Source: Silene conica (taxonomy: Eukaryota; Streptophyta; Magnoliopsida; Caryophyllales; Caryophyllaceae). From it: 64,000 nt of DNA. The notes under the pieces are model-generated. The model saw only the letters and a program-made list of their open reading frames with translations. It had not been told where the DNA came from and did not search any database. Position numbers and translations under genes: made by a program. Position 1 is the stretch's first letter. Every line of letters begins with the position of its first letter. Location: the NCBI GenBank assembly GCA_029255685.2, contig CM055312.2, positions 29,482,203-29,546,202 on the forward strand. The letters are read 5' to 3'. Below are positions 22,259 through 34,210 of the stretch, one piece after another.

Positions 22259-25200
22259 GTTGGTATCAGAGCAGTAATGCTCCCGACGCACGCACGTGTA
22301 CGCCAAATTAAATTTGAACTTGACCTAAAATAACGAATGAGAGATGGGTAGACTTAAGGACAAAGTGGTAGTCTGTAATGTGATTGCTCCTTGATAGGTC
22401 TAACATGTTTGTTAATTGTCAAAGATTTTATGTTTGTGCTCAAGGATTGGTGAACCATGAGCTTACCTGGATGGGATTAAGATTATTGTCTACTACCGAA
22501 GATGGAAGATTTGTGCTATCTTTGAAGGATGCTTCTATGTCCCCAAAGATACTTCTTGTTCATCATGTATCACCTCCTTCCTTATTTCTTGATGCATATC
22601 CTCTCTTCCTGAAATCTCTTCTAACCTAACTCGGAAGCTACTTTCGTAACTTCCCGACTTAAGCTTATCCTTGTTACTTGCCTTTTCCCATGGCGCTTTG
22701 TAGGTAGCCTAGCTTAGTTGGAGATTGAGGATTTTGTTCGAGGATAACCCCTAGCCCTTATTTTGAGAAGTAATCTTACTGAAAACATTTAGGGAGTGTA
22801 GTAAGCCATATCTTGGCAATCCTAATGTTTAGTTGTTTACCCAATTGGTGGGTAAAATTGGTTGGTGATATTCCTAGATTAAAGTTTGAGTGGTATACGT
22901 AGCTTTTGGAAGAATTTAACCTTGATAATCATAATTGGGATTTAAAACCAGTGGGTTAAAATGTGTTGCTTTAAGAGTATGAATGAGGTGTTAGAAGTCA
23001 TAAATGAATTTGGAAAATATACTTGGGATGCTAGTGAAAATGAATGGTTGAGTAAAGTGAATCAGTAATGCTTGACTTTGGGAATTGGGTTTGACTTTAA
23101 TTGGGATTTTACTTTTGGAGGATAAGAATCGTGTATATTGATGGACGATTATTGAAAGAGTTAGCGATGTAACTTTAGAGGAACTGACTGAAGTTTACTC
23201 TTTTAGTTATTTGGTGTGATTATAAACCTTTGAGGAGTTACTTGGAGATCATGTCTTTGGATGTCTGATTGATGTAGTAAGGTGCAACTTGTGGATTTGT
23301 AAGATTTCGAGGATGCGATGTTTATAGGACGGTTGGATTCGTATATAGAGATGTGAGAAATATCTATAATTGAACTTGGTGTTCACATTTTGAGGTATCT
23401 AAGAATTTGTATGGATTTATCGATCGTGTGGGATTAGAATAGAGTGATTCGATAAAAGGTGAAATTTTTGGAAATTGTAGAAAATAGAGAGTTCATAATC
23501 TATGGAGTATAAAGATTGTGAAGTAGCAATGGTATATAAATGGTTTATCCTGGAGTATTACAGAAGTGTCGTTTGAGGAACTTAAGAACTGGAGATACCC
23601 GAGACTTTATGGAATAGTAGAAATTGGAATAATCGTACACCCTTATCTTTGAAAGGACTTATAGTATGGTAAGCCATCTGGGAAAATTATTCTTGGAAAA
23701 TGATAGTTCAGTGTGCTTGAATTGGTAAATAGGAGATGAGAACCTTGTGAGAATTTTAGGAGGCCTGAGCCTTGGGAATTGTGTCAGTTCAAATCATAAC
23801 CTTTCCTCAACGCTTCTCTTCTTCTTTCTTCTTCAGTGCTAATTCCGTCGAGTTATGCTTTCATAACCAAGCTTACTTGACCTCTTTTTACGTTATATAT
23901 CTTGTTACCTCTAATGCTTATCCTTCTACTTTTAGCTTCACTTTTGTTGGAACCCATAATCTAGAGTCTCTTAGCCATCATCTTATATATCTCTCCCTCA
24001 AGTTTCTATTTCGCGTTTGTTCCCGAAGTTTGTATCATATCTTTAACCGTTGTGAGCCTTGCCCCTTTCTTCTTTGACTAGTTGTGAGGTTGACTTCGTT
24101 TGTGGAATAGTGATATATGCTTCGAGGATCCTTGGTCTTGTTTTATCGGACATAGTTGAGAGAGTTAGCGTTGGGTGACGTTTGAGTAATATTAGGTAGT
24201 GTGACATCTTGATGGTTTCAAGTTAAAGGTTTGAAGGTATGAGTGCTTCTTATGGATTGGTATATATCAACCCTGATGCTAATAATTTTGGTGTTATCTA
24301 TGAGAGTGTTAATGGTTACCTAGAGACCGTTTAGGCGAAAGTTGTTACTTTTATGAGACTTTCTTTTGGGATGATCACTTTACGGTAATGAAGTATGGTA
24401 TTCATGGTTTAAGGGATGTTTTCGTGATTTGGGTCGATGAGAGTTGACTAGTTTGGGACTGAATGCTTTGGATGTTTAACCTGTAGTCCTGCGTTTGGGA
24501 ACAGTTACGGTTTGAAGAATACCGTGTTTATGCTTTTGGGATTAGATGTTTTGCATGATTATCTCATAGCCCTATGTATGAGAGTAAGTTCAGTTCCGAG
24601 AGTGCTCTGTTCATATATTTGTTGTCGGTATGAGCGTAACAGATTTTGTTTAAACGTCTGGAAGTACGATAGATTCTGGTTTAGGATCCTTGTTTTAGTG
24701 TTTTACCAATGTTTGGAGATCTGTAACATATGCTAGTTGGGTATGAGTGTGGCCTTGTTAGTACTTTTGGATCTAGCATTTGTGGACGTTGTTGGTTGTT
24801 GTATAATGATCGAGAGTGGTGAAACCCCCTTTTATGGTGAAGTACGTTGTTTCGGTGGGGTCCTAGTGAAAAAGTGACGCAAGTTATGTTGAGGAAACCC
24901 TTGAGAGTCTCGTGGTTGTATGACTTCTCTTCTAGGGTGTGTAAGGAGTCGTTATGATGATGTTTCATTTATGGATCAAGTGGGTAGAGTTTCTTGGAAG
25001 AGTTATCTTTCTCTCTTAACCTTAAACCTCTTTTGCTCATGCTTTTCTTCCTTTGTTATTTATGTATCCTTTCTCTCTTGTCGAGTATCGTCTTTAGCCT
25101 TGAAGATGGTGATTTTGATGCCTTGTTTTTGTTAGCTTCCTTATGACCTTTTATGTTTTGATTTCTTTGATAATCCCAACCAACCATCTTTGGTTGACAA

Positions 25201-25732
25201 TATGTAGCTTTCATCCTTGTGTTCCGTTTAAAGTGATATTCAAAATATTTTCCATTTATATATTTTATAACCTTTTTTTTGTGTTTCCTTACTTTTGTTG
25301 TTGAAAACTTTAATTTCTGTTACAACCTTACTTATTTTACGGATTCAAAAATTTAAGTTTACTTTCGAAATGACATGTTTTGAAAAGTTTGAAATGGCTT
25401 ATAATTTTGATTGGTTTTAGCGTTGATTTTATGCAAGACTTGTTATTGGAGACGTCTAATAACTTGTATTACGCTTGTCGACGCATGATATGATTTGGTT
25501 TTGAACTAGTCCCTGATTTGGAATGTCGGGCTCTTGAATACGTAACGAGAACCCTAACGCTCCATTGATAAGGACTGGTGCCTTTGGAAATTCTTTTCGA
25601 AGTCTTTGAAAGAGATCTAAGTTTTGAGATATCAAATTTTGGTGAACGCTTTGGTTGTTTACCTTGCCTTTACAACTTGACGTTTTCTGCTTTCAAGTTT
25701 CGAGGACGAAAATTTTTAAAAGGTGGGGTGAT
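22259..25732 (+). other. Internal region of C, no coding recognised
   Basis: 3.5 kb between primer site and polypurine tract. The longest frames are 81 and 101 codons (22384, 23772) and have no recognisable domain. No reverse transcriptase, integrase or gag motif is visible on either strand. Confidence 0.6.
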
Positions 25733-28631
25733 TGTAACAACCCGTAATTTCCAAGTCATTATATATTAATAAAATCTTATTTTAGTAATAATAATGATGC
25801 ATAATAAATATAATTCCATTTAAAATATATCGTTTTTGACAATGATATTAATATGTCCGTCTTAAACTTATACTTCTTAAAGTCGCAAACAACTACTCAG
25901 TCCTTGTTACTAATTTTAAGATATTTTACATGCATATTTAGCTCTTGCTTATAAAAATAAAAGTTTTAGATTTTTTTCTTAGCTTTCCAACGCCACCGAA
26001 AACACATCAATCGAAGTTCTGTGGAGGAAATTATGCCTAAAATACGAAAGGCTGTCACGGACCATCCGCTAACGAGACCCACGCTCGTTGCTTACTCTAT
26101 ACTCTTTTCCACATGTCCTTTGGGACACATGGCTGAGTACTAAACCTTGCCTTGCTGCCCAAGGTCATTGCTTCTACTTCCTTCCTTCTTCTTCATTCCT
26201 TTACTTATTTTTTTTTCAGCTAAGAACACCCAAAACACAAAGACTCCATTGTTGTGCATCTCAACCGTAAAACGGTCGTAAAATCTTCGTTTCTTATCCG
26301 TTTTCGACGATTTTCGCGCCTATCTCTTCCTCTCCTCGCCCTCCATATTTCTAGGTAATAAAAGTAGAAAAATTCTTCCTTAATATACTTTGTTCGTGGC
26401 CTTTAAGGCACGGTTCTCTTTGCTAACCTCGTTTATTTATGTGTAGCTAGTTCGGTTGTCCAAACCGGAGTGACTTTGAGTCAAAATCATGCTTATTGAA
26501 GAGCTATAAGGTAACGGTGATGGGTTACTCGACTTTATCGTCTTTGTTTGCATGACTATATGCTAGTAATTTTTAGTATACTAGGATTGTTTTTGATTAA
26601 ATAGTGGCATGATTAGGTTAATAAATCATATGTTTGGATGAATTTCATCATGCATGCTTGTGTTGGATGAGTTTTTAATTGTGGAAATTCATTAAGGATT
26701 GTATGGTTAAATGAGTTTATGATCATTGAGGATGATTAGTTTGATAGTCTTTCAAGTTCATAGTGTTTTGCTTACAATGGTTAATTCATGATGTTTCAGC
26801 ACCTTGACAAATCTGTCCATTGTCTTGTACAATTTATTTCGACATCTTAGAGTATCCGCCTTTGAAAATGTTGAAAGGAGACCCCTGTTTATTTTAAGTG
26901 TAGAATCTACCTATAAAATATCGTAATTTTCTTGTATGTCGTTTGTTCACAATAAATTATTTACGAATGTTGCGCGGAAATACTCGCAGAATGGACAGTA
27001 GCTCAAAGATGGTTTCGAAAATCATTTTTATACTTTGAAACCATTCTGGTCCTTTTCAATAATTAAACTTTGAAGAGTTTAGATGATGTTAGGGTTTTGC
27101 TTTGCCCCAAAATGATTTGTTAAACCCGTTTTATGAAGCAATACATTTTGTGTGACGATTTCTGACACATTGTAAAGATCAGACAATAACCCCCTGTTAA
27201 GTTCGTATTTTGAAAATGTTTAATTGACAAATATTGTAGATAAAAGTCTTATTAATCTTACCCAGTTGGCCTTGTATCATTTCGATTTTATTTGAATTAA
27301 TTATGATTTTTACGGTAGAGGACAGCTGAAATGTAAAATGCTTTTAAGACTTATGTTTTATTAATCAGTTTCGTTTATTCTTCTTCCGTATGGAATGGTC
27401 TTAATTGTTGTCTTATTCATCGATTGTTGGCTCTTGTATGTAAATGAGTTGGGTAACGGTTATGTTAACTTAAATTGTGTTTTGATGACGGTTATGTTAT
27501 CTTAAAATGAGTAGGGTGACGGTTATGTAGCCTTGCTTGTGTTTAGGTGACGGTTATGTCACCCTAAATTGTGTTGGTAACGGTTATGTTGCCTTGGTTG
27601 TGAATAGATAGCGGTGATACGATTTGTGTATCACTGTTATGAACAAACGCCACTCCTGTTATGGGATTTTATCTAACTATGTTCGGGATTGGTCGGTGTC
27701 CGTGGTTATGCGGCCCGGTCCCCGTGTGTCGTTCGATGTAGGTTATTACATCGAGAGGTCTGGCCAGGTCTTAGGCATATAGTTGTCGGTTATGCGCTAT
27801 ACATAGTACCCGGATGACGTGGTAATGCGCTCCGGTAGCTAGGGCGCGGTTATACGCCCTAGCCTGTTAGTGGAGCGGTTATACTCCCTGACTGTCAGTT
27901 GTAGCGGTTATGCTACCTGACGGCGTTCATTCTATTCTTGGTTTCTTGTTGTATGCGTGATTGGACATGCCACCTAGTTGTTGGCCTCTGAGTCGATCAC
28001 TTGGATGTTTACTTGATTTGATGATTGGACATGCCACCTAGTTGTTGGCCTCTGAGTCGATCATTTGGATGTCTACTTGATTTCGATATCATCTCACTTG
28101 TTGGCTTTAATTATGTTTCACATGTTGATTCATGTTTTTCCCACATGTTTTGGTTTATCGCTCATGCATTGATCATGTTGATTACGTTTGGAAATGCATA
28201 TATGGTTGTTTATGAAATTATATACATGTTCATATGTATAAGATGTTTTGTATTACTGTTTACATGTTTTCTGACGTAAAGTGGCTGGGAGAACCCTGAG
28301 TTACTCCCCACTGACTGTGGCGTTCATGTTTCATGAATGTAGGTTGGTGCTGTTTGGGAAGACGTGTGGCTAGCGAGCATTGTTGATAATTCGACAATTA
28401 CCCTTACGCTTAGTTTAGATTTAATTCATGTTGTTATCGTGGGATACCTTATCCCTCGTCTATTTAAGTTATTTTGTATAATTTATACTTTCTCATTAGT
28501 TTTTAGTCTTCCGCATGTTGTTTTGATATTCGGCGAAAAGTTTTAATAAATATGTCGATTTTTTTTTAAAAGTATCGTATTTCCGCTGCAAATTATTTGT
28601 TTATTTTTATGTTAAATCGCGGGGTGTCACA
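25733..28631 (+). repeat. 3' LTR of C
   Basis: 2899 bp starting TGTAACAACCCG and ending GGGGTGTCACA, next to the ACATT duplication. It is the uninterrupted reference copy for the disrupted 5' LTR. Confidence 0.8.
27451..27920 (+). repeat. Array of mini-hairpins with constant GGTTAT loop (C 3' LTR)
   Basis: Second copy of the array, in the 3' LTR, uninterrupted. It ends with GTAGC-GGTTAT-GCTAC at 27901-27916, a perfect stem. The stem at the CGATGTA site is TACATCG here against TACGTCG in the 5' copy, a change that keeps pairing (A-T for G-T). Confidence 0.8.
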
Positions 28632-28965
28632 ACATTCATGACCATTTTCATTTAGGATGTGAGTAGTTACTCCTTGCATGTCATGTAACATTAAATTGCA
28701 CAAATATGACATATGATTACTTCTTACCTGCATATTTTCAGCTTATTAGTTTGATATCATGTGTTAAAAAGAATCTTGCATTGTTATGTACCTAAGAAAT
28801 CTTGCAATTCCCTATTATATGCCCAGGAAATCTTACAATTCTCTTTTACATATTTCTACCCCAATTCACTTCTCAATTGGCCAAATTGCCAATTTGCCCT
28901 TAAAACTACAATCATAAACTCAGCCTTCCCTTGTCAAGCTAGTTCAGTGGTTTTTTTGGGATGTG
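28632..28965. other. Unassigned stretch between C and the Athila-like element
   Basis: Starts with the second ACATT duplication of C, so its first part continues whatever flanks 9963. AT-rich. A motif AAATCTTRCAATTC occurs twice (28797, 28827). No gene or element end recognised. Confidence 0.4.
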
Positions 28966-30023
28966 CTTCAAAGCAACAATTGTGGCCTGAAGTCGAAGTT
29001 TGAAGAATTTATGACGTCCCTTCGATCCTTGATCCGTAAGTCGAATTCCTGAAGAAGGGAGAACAATCGCATCGTTCTTGAATCGGGCTCCTTTTTCTTT
29101 CTCCTAAATATGTGTCTTAATGTTGTATGATTAAAAAAACAATAATTTTCGATCCTAGTAAATAGGGAGGACATTTTTCTAAAGCACAAATTACAGCTAA
29201 TAATTCCTTTTCAGCATAGGAATAATTGGCTTGAGCCTCATCAAGAGTTTGGCTCGTATGATCTATAGCAGTTATGATTTGGCCTTCGCGTTAGCTTAAA
29301 ACTGCTCAAACTGTATCATCATGAGTCTCACATAGTATTTCCAGTGGTGAGACTTGTTCTTTTACTTCCACAGAACATGAGGTTTCTGTGGCGAAGGTTA
29401 CCTTTTTACCTTTCTTGACAGCAAGATTTGAATCCTTGGGATCCTCCTGCGTATCTGTAAACTCATCATAAACAGTTTGAAAACTTAATAGTTCCTTTCT
29501 GTTTAGCAAGCCAACTAAATGATCCATAATGCATTCATCGACGACTTCTACGGTGAAACACATATCCTCTATCATGGGTCTAGCTAAAGAGTGGGTTGAG
29601 TTAAATGTAACTTTCTCATCTCGCACTTCCAACATCAAACGACCCTGTTTGATATTAATAACCGCCCCTGCAGTATGTAGGACAGGACGTCCTATGATTA
29701 TAGGAACTTGGTTGTCCTCAGCCATGTCTAAGACAACAAAATCAACAGGTATAAAAAATTTATATATCTTAACTGGGATATCCTCTAGGACACCTCAAGG
29801 TCTTTTGAAAAAACGATCTGCCATTTGCAGGGTTACACTAGTAACTTTAATTATGAGGAGGTTGTTCATTTGTTAGATGAACAAATGATTGGTGCCTCTC
29901 ACATCACACTCTTTATGAGGTTCGGTCTCTTTGTTTAAGCTTCCCCTTTGCAATCCCATTAGTATATATCTGATAATATGCAAACTAGTACTAGATAGTT
30001 ACTATGGATTCTTATTGTTGTAG

Positions 30024-31164
30024 GTATTTGAGTGATCTTGCCGATACCATGCAAATTAGTAGTCACTATGGATTCTTGTGCCCAGAGACATTGTCCTCAG
30101 AATCCGTTGCTCCGGATGAAAATTATCGATCCGATTATGTTGCTAGGGCAATGACATGTACCGATTGTGGAAAAGGTCGGAAACTTATATTTGCTCCATA
30201 TGCCCAGGGGTACGTAATTATAAATTTCTTTTCATAGTATTATTATTGATGACTTGATTAATTATTTTATTATTTTTTGTCAATATTTAAGTTGATATCT
30301 TCGTTGTATTTTTCTATAACTTGTAGTAAGCATTGGATGTTGGGCGTGATCAATCCGGCTCAAAGTACAGTGTATTGGTGTGATCCTGCCGGACATACAG
30401 AGCCTCGTCAATTTTTCATGGATACAATTACCAAGTATGTCTAACTTATTTCTGATCTTTTTTATTTTGCCTTCATATATTATACCTCCCGTTACTCCCC
30501 TGCATTTGCCTTAAAATGTTTCTGTAGGCTAGGAACAAAAGTTAAGCCACCCAAAAGCCATCAATCATAGACCTTAGCTTGTTTTTCTATTATACTTTAA
30601 ATTAACGCTTCATTATCAACTAAAACTGAATAAATATATAAACCTGGCTATCTATATATACAGGGCCTTTGAGAAAAGGAACTCTATCGATCCACTTGCA
30701 AAATATGAGGCCAATGGCGTTGTTTGGAAAAAGATTAAGGTACTTCTTGTATATATAGTATATATCTATATATATATATATTAACATATTGTTTCTCTTA
30801 TTAAGTATAGTACATGTGCGTGAAGTATTTATTTATAATATGAGCTACCCTTTCAGGCCCCTTTGCAGCCTTGTGGTTCCGTTTTATGTGGATATTATAT
30901 TTGTCGATACATGTTGGACGTCATCAAAGGAAGATATGTTACTATTACTCCAAATGTACGTATGTTTTTGGTTTTTTAGTTCATTTTACTTATATATAAA
31001 GGAGTCTTGGATAAAAAAATTTTAACCAATTTTTGAAAATTTGTTTGTAGTTCATGCTTAGAGCCCCATTGACATATCCGCTTGAGCTGATTGACGAGGT
31101 GAGGGATATATGGGCTAACTTTGCGCTCCAGTTTAAGTCACCCATGAACGATGATGAAGTTTAG
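30024..31164 (+). CDS. Ulp1-type (C48) cysteine protease gene of the CACTA element, 3' exons
   Basis: Five exons with an open frame across all junctions: 30024-30209, 30327-30434, 30664-30739, 30857-30955 and 31051-31164 (TAG). All introns are GT/AG. The second exon gives KHWMLGVINP and YWCDPAG, supplying the catalytic His and Asp. The fourth gives LQPCGS and LCGYYICRYM, supplying the Gln and catalytic Cys of SUMO-protease-like C48 enzymes. The last exon has an EVRDIWANF helix typical of the family's C-terminal end in CACTA elements. About 190 residues are visible; 5' exons are missing or lie in lost sequence, and 30024 is an acceptor site, not a start codon. The family cleaves ubiquitin-like conjugates; the role in CACTA elements is unknown. 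The intact triad is notable in an otherwise reduced element. Confidence 0.75.
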
Positions 31165-31384
31165 CTTAAGTCGTAGCTAGAAGTTTAGCTTAAGTACATA
31201 CGTATTGTATCTAAAATTTGTGGATCGGAAAGTATGTTGTATATATGAATGATGTAGCTTAGTTGTTGGAGCAATGTTATATGAATGATGTAGTTGTTGG
31301 AGCAATGTTATTGTACGCTTATTTGCAGGAAAAATTATAGGCCGGATGAATTATAAATTAAATTATTAAAAAAAAAATAGCAGG

Positions 31385-31800
31385 TGCAAAGAGAACGGTT
31401 ATGTTCTCAAGCGTGCTCTATTAATTCAAAAACATGGCGCGAAGTTGTAACAAAAGAGAACGGTTCAAACCATAACCGTCCTGGTAAGTACCCTAAGAGA
31501 ACGGTTTAACATGGCAAAGAGAACGGTTAAACAGGGAAAAGAGAACGGTTGTGCAGGACATAAGAGCACGGTTCAAACCATAACCGTTCTGGTAAGTCCC
31601 CTAAGAGAACGGTTTAACATGGCAAAGAGAACGGTTAAAAAGGGCAAAGAGAACGGTTGAGCAGGACATAAGAGCACGGTTCACGTCAGAACCGTTCTGG
31701 TAAGTGCATTACTAAGAGCACGGTTGAACCGTTCTCTTAGGTAAAGAGCACGACCAGGGGGAGCACGGTTCCGCCTCTCATAGGAGAACGGTTTTTAACC
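31385..31800. repeat. CACTA subterminal repeats (AGAGAACGGTT)
   Basis: About a dozen copies of AGAGAACGGTT, AGAGCACGGTT or their complement AACCGTTCT, in both orientations. A roughly 120-bp block (about 31455-31575) is repeated once. In En/Spm such repeats bind the element-encoded transposition protein; here that is inference from the superfamily. Confidence 0.75.
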
Positions 31801-32329
31801 GTCTTCGTATCTGTATTTTGTAGTAGTGTAAGGTCGTCTATGTTTAGTTTATTATATACGGAAGAGGACACGACACTTACGTTGGCACCTAAATCGAATA
31901 AATCTTATCAATTATTTGGGTTCCAATTGTACAAGGTATACAAAAACTACCTGGGTCTTTCAATTTTGGAGGAGACTTGCTTAGTATGAGTGCCCTACAC
32001 TCTTCGGTAAAAGCAATTGTCTCCTTTTCTTCAAAACTCCTCTTACAAGTCAAACTATATTTAAGAAACTTAGCGTAAGAGGGTACCTGAATAATTAATT
32101 ATGTAAAAGGTACGGTTACCTGGAGATCTTTGACGACTTTTATAAATTTCCCGAATTGTTTATCCGGTTTGTTGCTTCTTAAACGCTTTGGAAAAGGTAG
32201 CTTAATAACAACAGGTGTAACATGAGGTTTTTCTTTCTCTACATCGATTTTGGACGTATTGTCCTCAATAGTCGTACCTCCAATTAAATTTCCACTCGTT
32301 TGGGCTATATTAGCACCCAATCGAGTGCC

Positions 32330-32535
32330 TGCAGGTGTGAAAACGCTCGATCTAGGGCTTTTTTCACTCGATCGTGTATTCTCTTCGATTGGAGTGCTCG
32401 ATTGAGAAATTTTGACGGTCAATCGAGTAGAATCGTGGTTAAAAATGCTCGATCGAGTAACTTTTTCACTCGATCGAGGATTTTCATTAACCAAAGTACT
32501 CGCTCGAGTAACACAATCAGTCAATCGAGGGCTTT
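32330..32535 (-). repeat. TCGATCGA palindrome array in the Athila-like coding linker
   Basis: CTCGATCGAG-like palindromes are spaced 21, 30, 24 and 27 bp and then again 21, 30 and 24 bp, so the higher-order unit is 102 bp, exactly 34 codons. The minus-strand frame reads as two full 34-residue repeats beginning RLT and containing RSS motifs, plus a partial third. Confidence 0.75.
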
Positions 32536-34187
32536 GAGCAGCGTGTTCCCCTATTTCGAAATAAATTTCATTGAAATTCATACCTTGGTTATTACGTGAC
32601 TCGGTGTTCGGCAATTCAGGGCCATCGTTGGCCAGACCACTACGAAGATGGATTGCATTCGCAGTGTCATATGGTTTCTCAAGTTGAGAAGACAAAGCAC
32701 TTGGGCTCGACTGGAATTCTGAGTGGAAAGTTGGTCAATCTAACTATCCAATATCTTATTATGAGCTATGAGTTTGTTAATGAGCGCCTCTTGCTTCTGA
32801 GTATTAGCCAGTTATTTTTATAGAAGGATTTTGATATCAGCTATGTCCTTATTAGGAGGTGGTTGTGGGAATGGTGAACCTCATTGATTTGGCCTCGAAT
32901 AGTTACGTTGTTGTGCAGCACAGTTTTGTGGGATCACATAGGAACTTCCATGTTGTTGTGGCATAGGATTCGGATTGAGAACATTTTGGCTTCGGTGAGA
33001 CATATTTGGGTGCTCCCTAGTCTTGTCATTGTAAAGGCTAGAATACATGGTACCTTGTTTAAAAGATGGAAATGCATGTACCTATTTGATAGGACTAAAA
33101 ACAATCCAAGGGACTGTATCCCTGTATACCACAACGTTCACAAGTGGGTTCTTGTTGGATCATAGCATGAATGGTTTGTCGACCTTTTAAAGACTGCGTC
33201 GTCTTTAGTTCAGCGATTTTGGCTATGAGAGCCTCTAATTGAGTTGTGATAGCTCCCTCTGTACTTGTACTTCTACTGGCTCTCCTAGGATTACAATATT
33301 CAGTTGTACAAGTAGCCATATCCTTAATGTGATGCCAACCTTTGTCTTCCTCCACGTTATTTTGGAATCTTCCATTGGCTGAGGCATCTAGAATAGCACG
33401 GTTATCATCGAACAACCTATTGTAGAATTAGTTGCACAAAAACTATGGTTGGAATCCATGATGGGGGACAGAACGTCAAGGCTTCTTCTTTGGCTGCTTG
33501 TTTGAAGTTGGTGACATGTCCTCTCAAAGCATTTGTTCCCTTAGGAGGGAAATATATACTATTTTGTAAAAAGCTAAGGCATGAGAATTCCAATCTTTTA
33601 TCCCTGCTGCTTCATGATCTAAATCATAATACCACTCACGAGCACCATCGATTAGTGAAAAATGGAAAAGGGTTTGTTTTACCTGATCTGGAGTGACTCT
33701 TGCGGGAAGTGATATGGTATGACAGTAATAAAAAATATCCCTACGTGTTTCCTGGATCTTCACCTGGCACTCCTCTAAATTGGTTTCGCTCCAACAAATT
33801 GATATGAGACTCTTTTACGTCGAAATACACGTCATTCGTACCTTTTTGGGAGAGTGAAACCCTTTAGAAGAGAGTTAATCATAGGCTCTGAGTAAGAACT
33901 TAGTTTTGTCATCGTCTTGGAAGTAGAAGCTATATGCGTGGAATCTAAAGACTTGCGATAGTGTGCGTAAACTATGTCAAGCGTCTGTACGTCAGGTGCT
34001 TGACAAATCTCTTTCCAAACATATATGCGGATGCGAAAAGTCCTTTTGGGTTCGGGATTGTATGGAACGATTGCGAGGGTCGGACCTAGGCATACACAAC
34101 ACTAGATGGAAAAGTGAGAACGGTCCCAAGATTAAGGTTCTTTGAGACAAGACAAACTAAAAGGAAAACAAATAAATAAAAGTCGTC

Positions 34188-34205
34188 TCCCCGGCAGCGG
34201 CGCCA
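34188..34205 (-). other. Primer binding site of the Athila-like element
   Basis: Complement of TGGCGCCGCTGCCGGGGA, five bases from the LTR end (34211). Confidence 0.8.
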
Positions 34206-34210
34206 AAATT

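Larger units (their letters stand above)
9964..28631 (+). mobile_element. Element C: large non-coding gypsy-type retroelement (LARD-like), with nested insertions
   Basis: Flanked by ACATT on both sides (9959-9963, 28632-28636). Its own sequence is a 5' LTR in pieces (9964-10005, about 10904-12976, 21519-22258), an internal region (22259-25732) and an intact-length 3' LTR (25733-28631, about 2.9 kb). The primer site at 22261-22272 is TGGTATCAGAGC and the polypurine tract is AAAAGGTGGGGTGAT next to the 3' LTR. No gag or pol is recognisable, so it looks like a large retrotransposon derivative moved by proteins of another element. The LTRs differ by a few percent by eye, so it is older than F, which lies inside it. 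Confidence 0.8.
29851..31828 (+). mobile_element. CACTA (En/Spm) transposon, right portion with Ulp1-type gene
   Basis: The right end is the complement of CACTACTACAAAATACAG, a canonical CACTA terminus, at 31811-31828. TAA occurs on both sides (29848-29850, 31829-31831), matching the 3-bp target duplication of the superfamily. The right 450 bp is filled with subterminal AGAGAACGGTT repeats. The left end at 29851 does not read CACTA and no transposase is seen, so the left part has been lost or rearranged. A Ulp1-type protease gene is present, as in many plant CACTA elements. Confidence 0.7.
28966..33930 (-). pseudogene. gag / protease / RNase H remnants of the Athila-like element
   Basis: Recognisable parts: a gag core at about 33520-33930, a knuckle-like C-x2-C motif near 33140, a low-complexity linker at 32100-32695, aspartic-protease-like sequence with the IIIGRPVLHTAGA style near 29690 and at 31850-32095, and an RNase H fragment (KELLAV style) near 29195. 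Heavily broken, with many breaks. The linker is unusual because it is made of 34-residue repeats whose DNA is built on TCGATCGA palindromes. The CACTA element lies within the protease-like part. Confidence 0.65.

Noticed and set aside
23772-24077. 101-codon frame in the internal region of C as a gene
   Set aside because: No recognisable motif, codon pattern not convincing, and no retroelement domain in the expected order.
30004-30023. ATG at 30004 as the start of the Ulp1-type gene
   Set aside because: The sequence to 30023 ends in a good acceptor (TTGTTGTAG), so these bases are more likely intron; the ATG is probably accidental.
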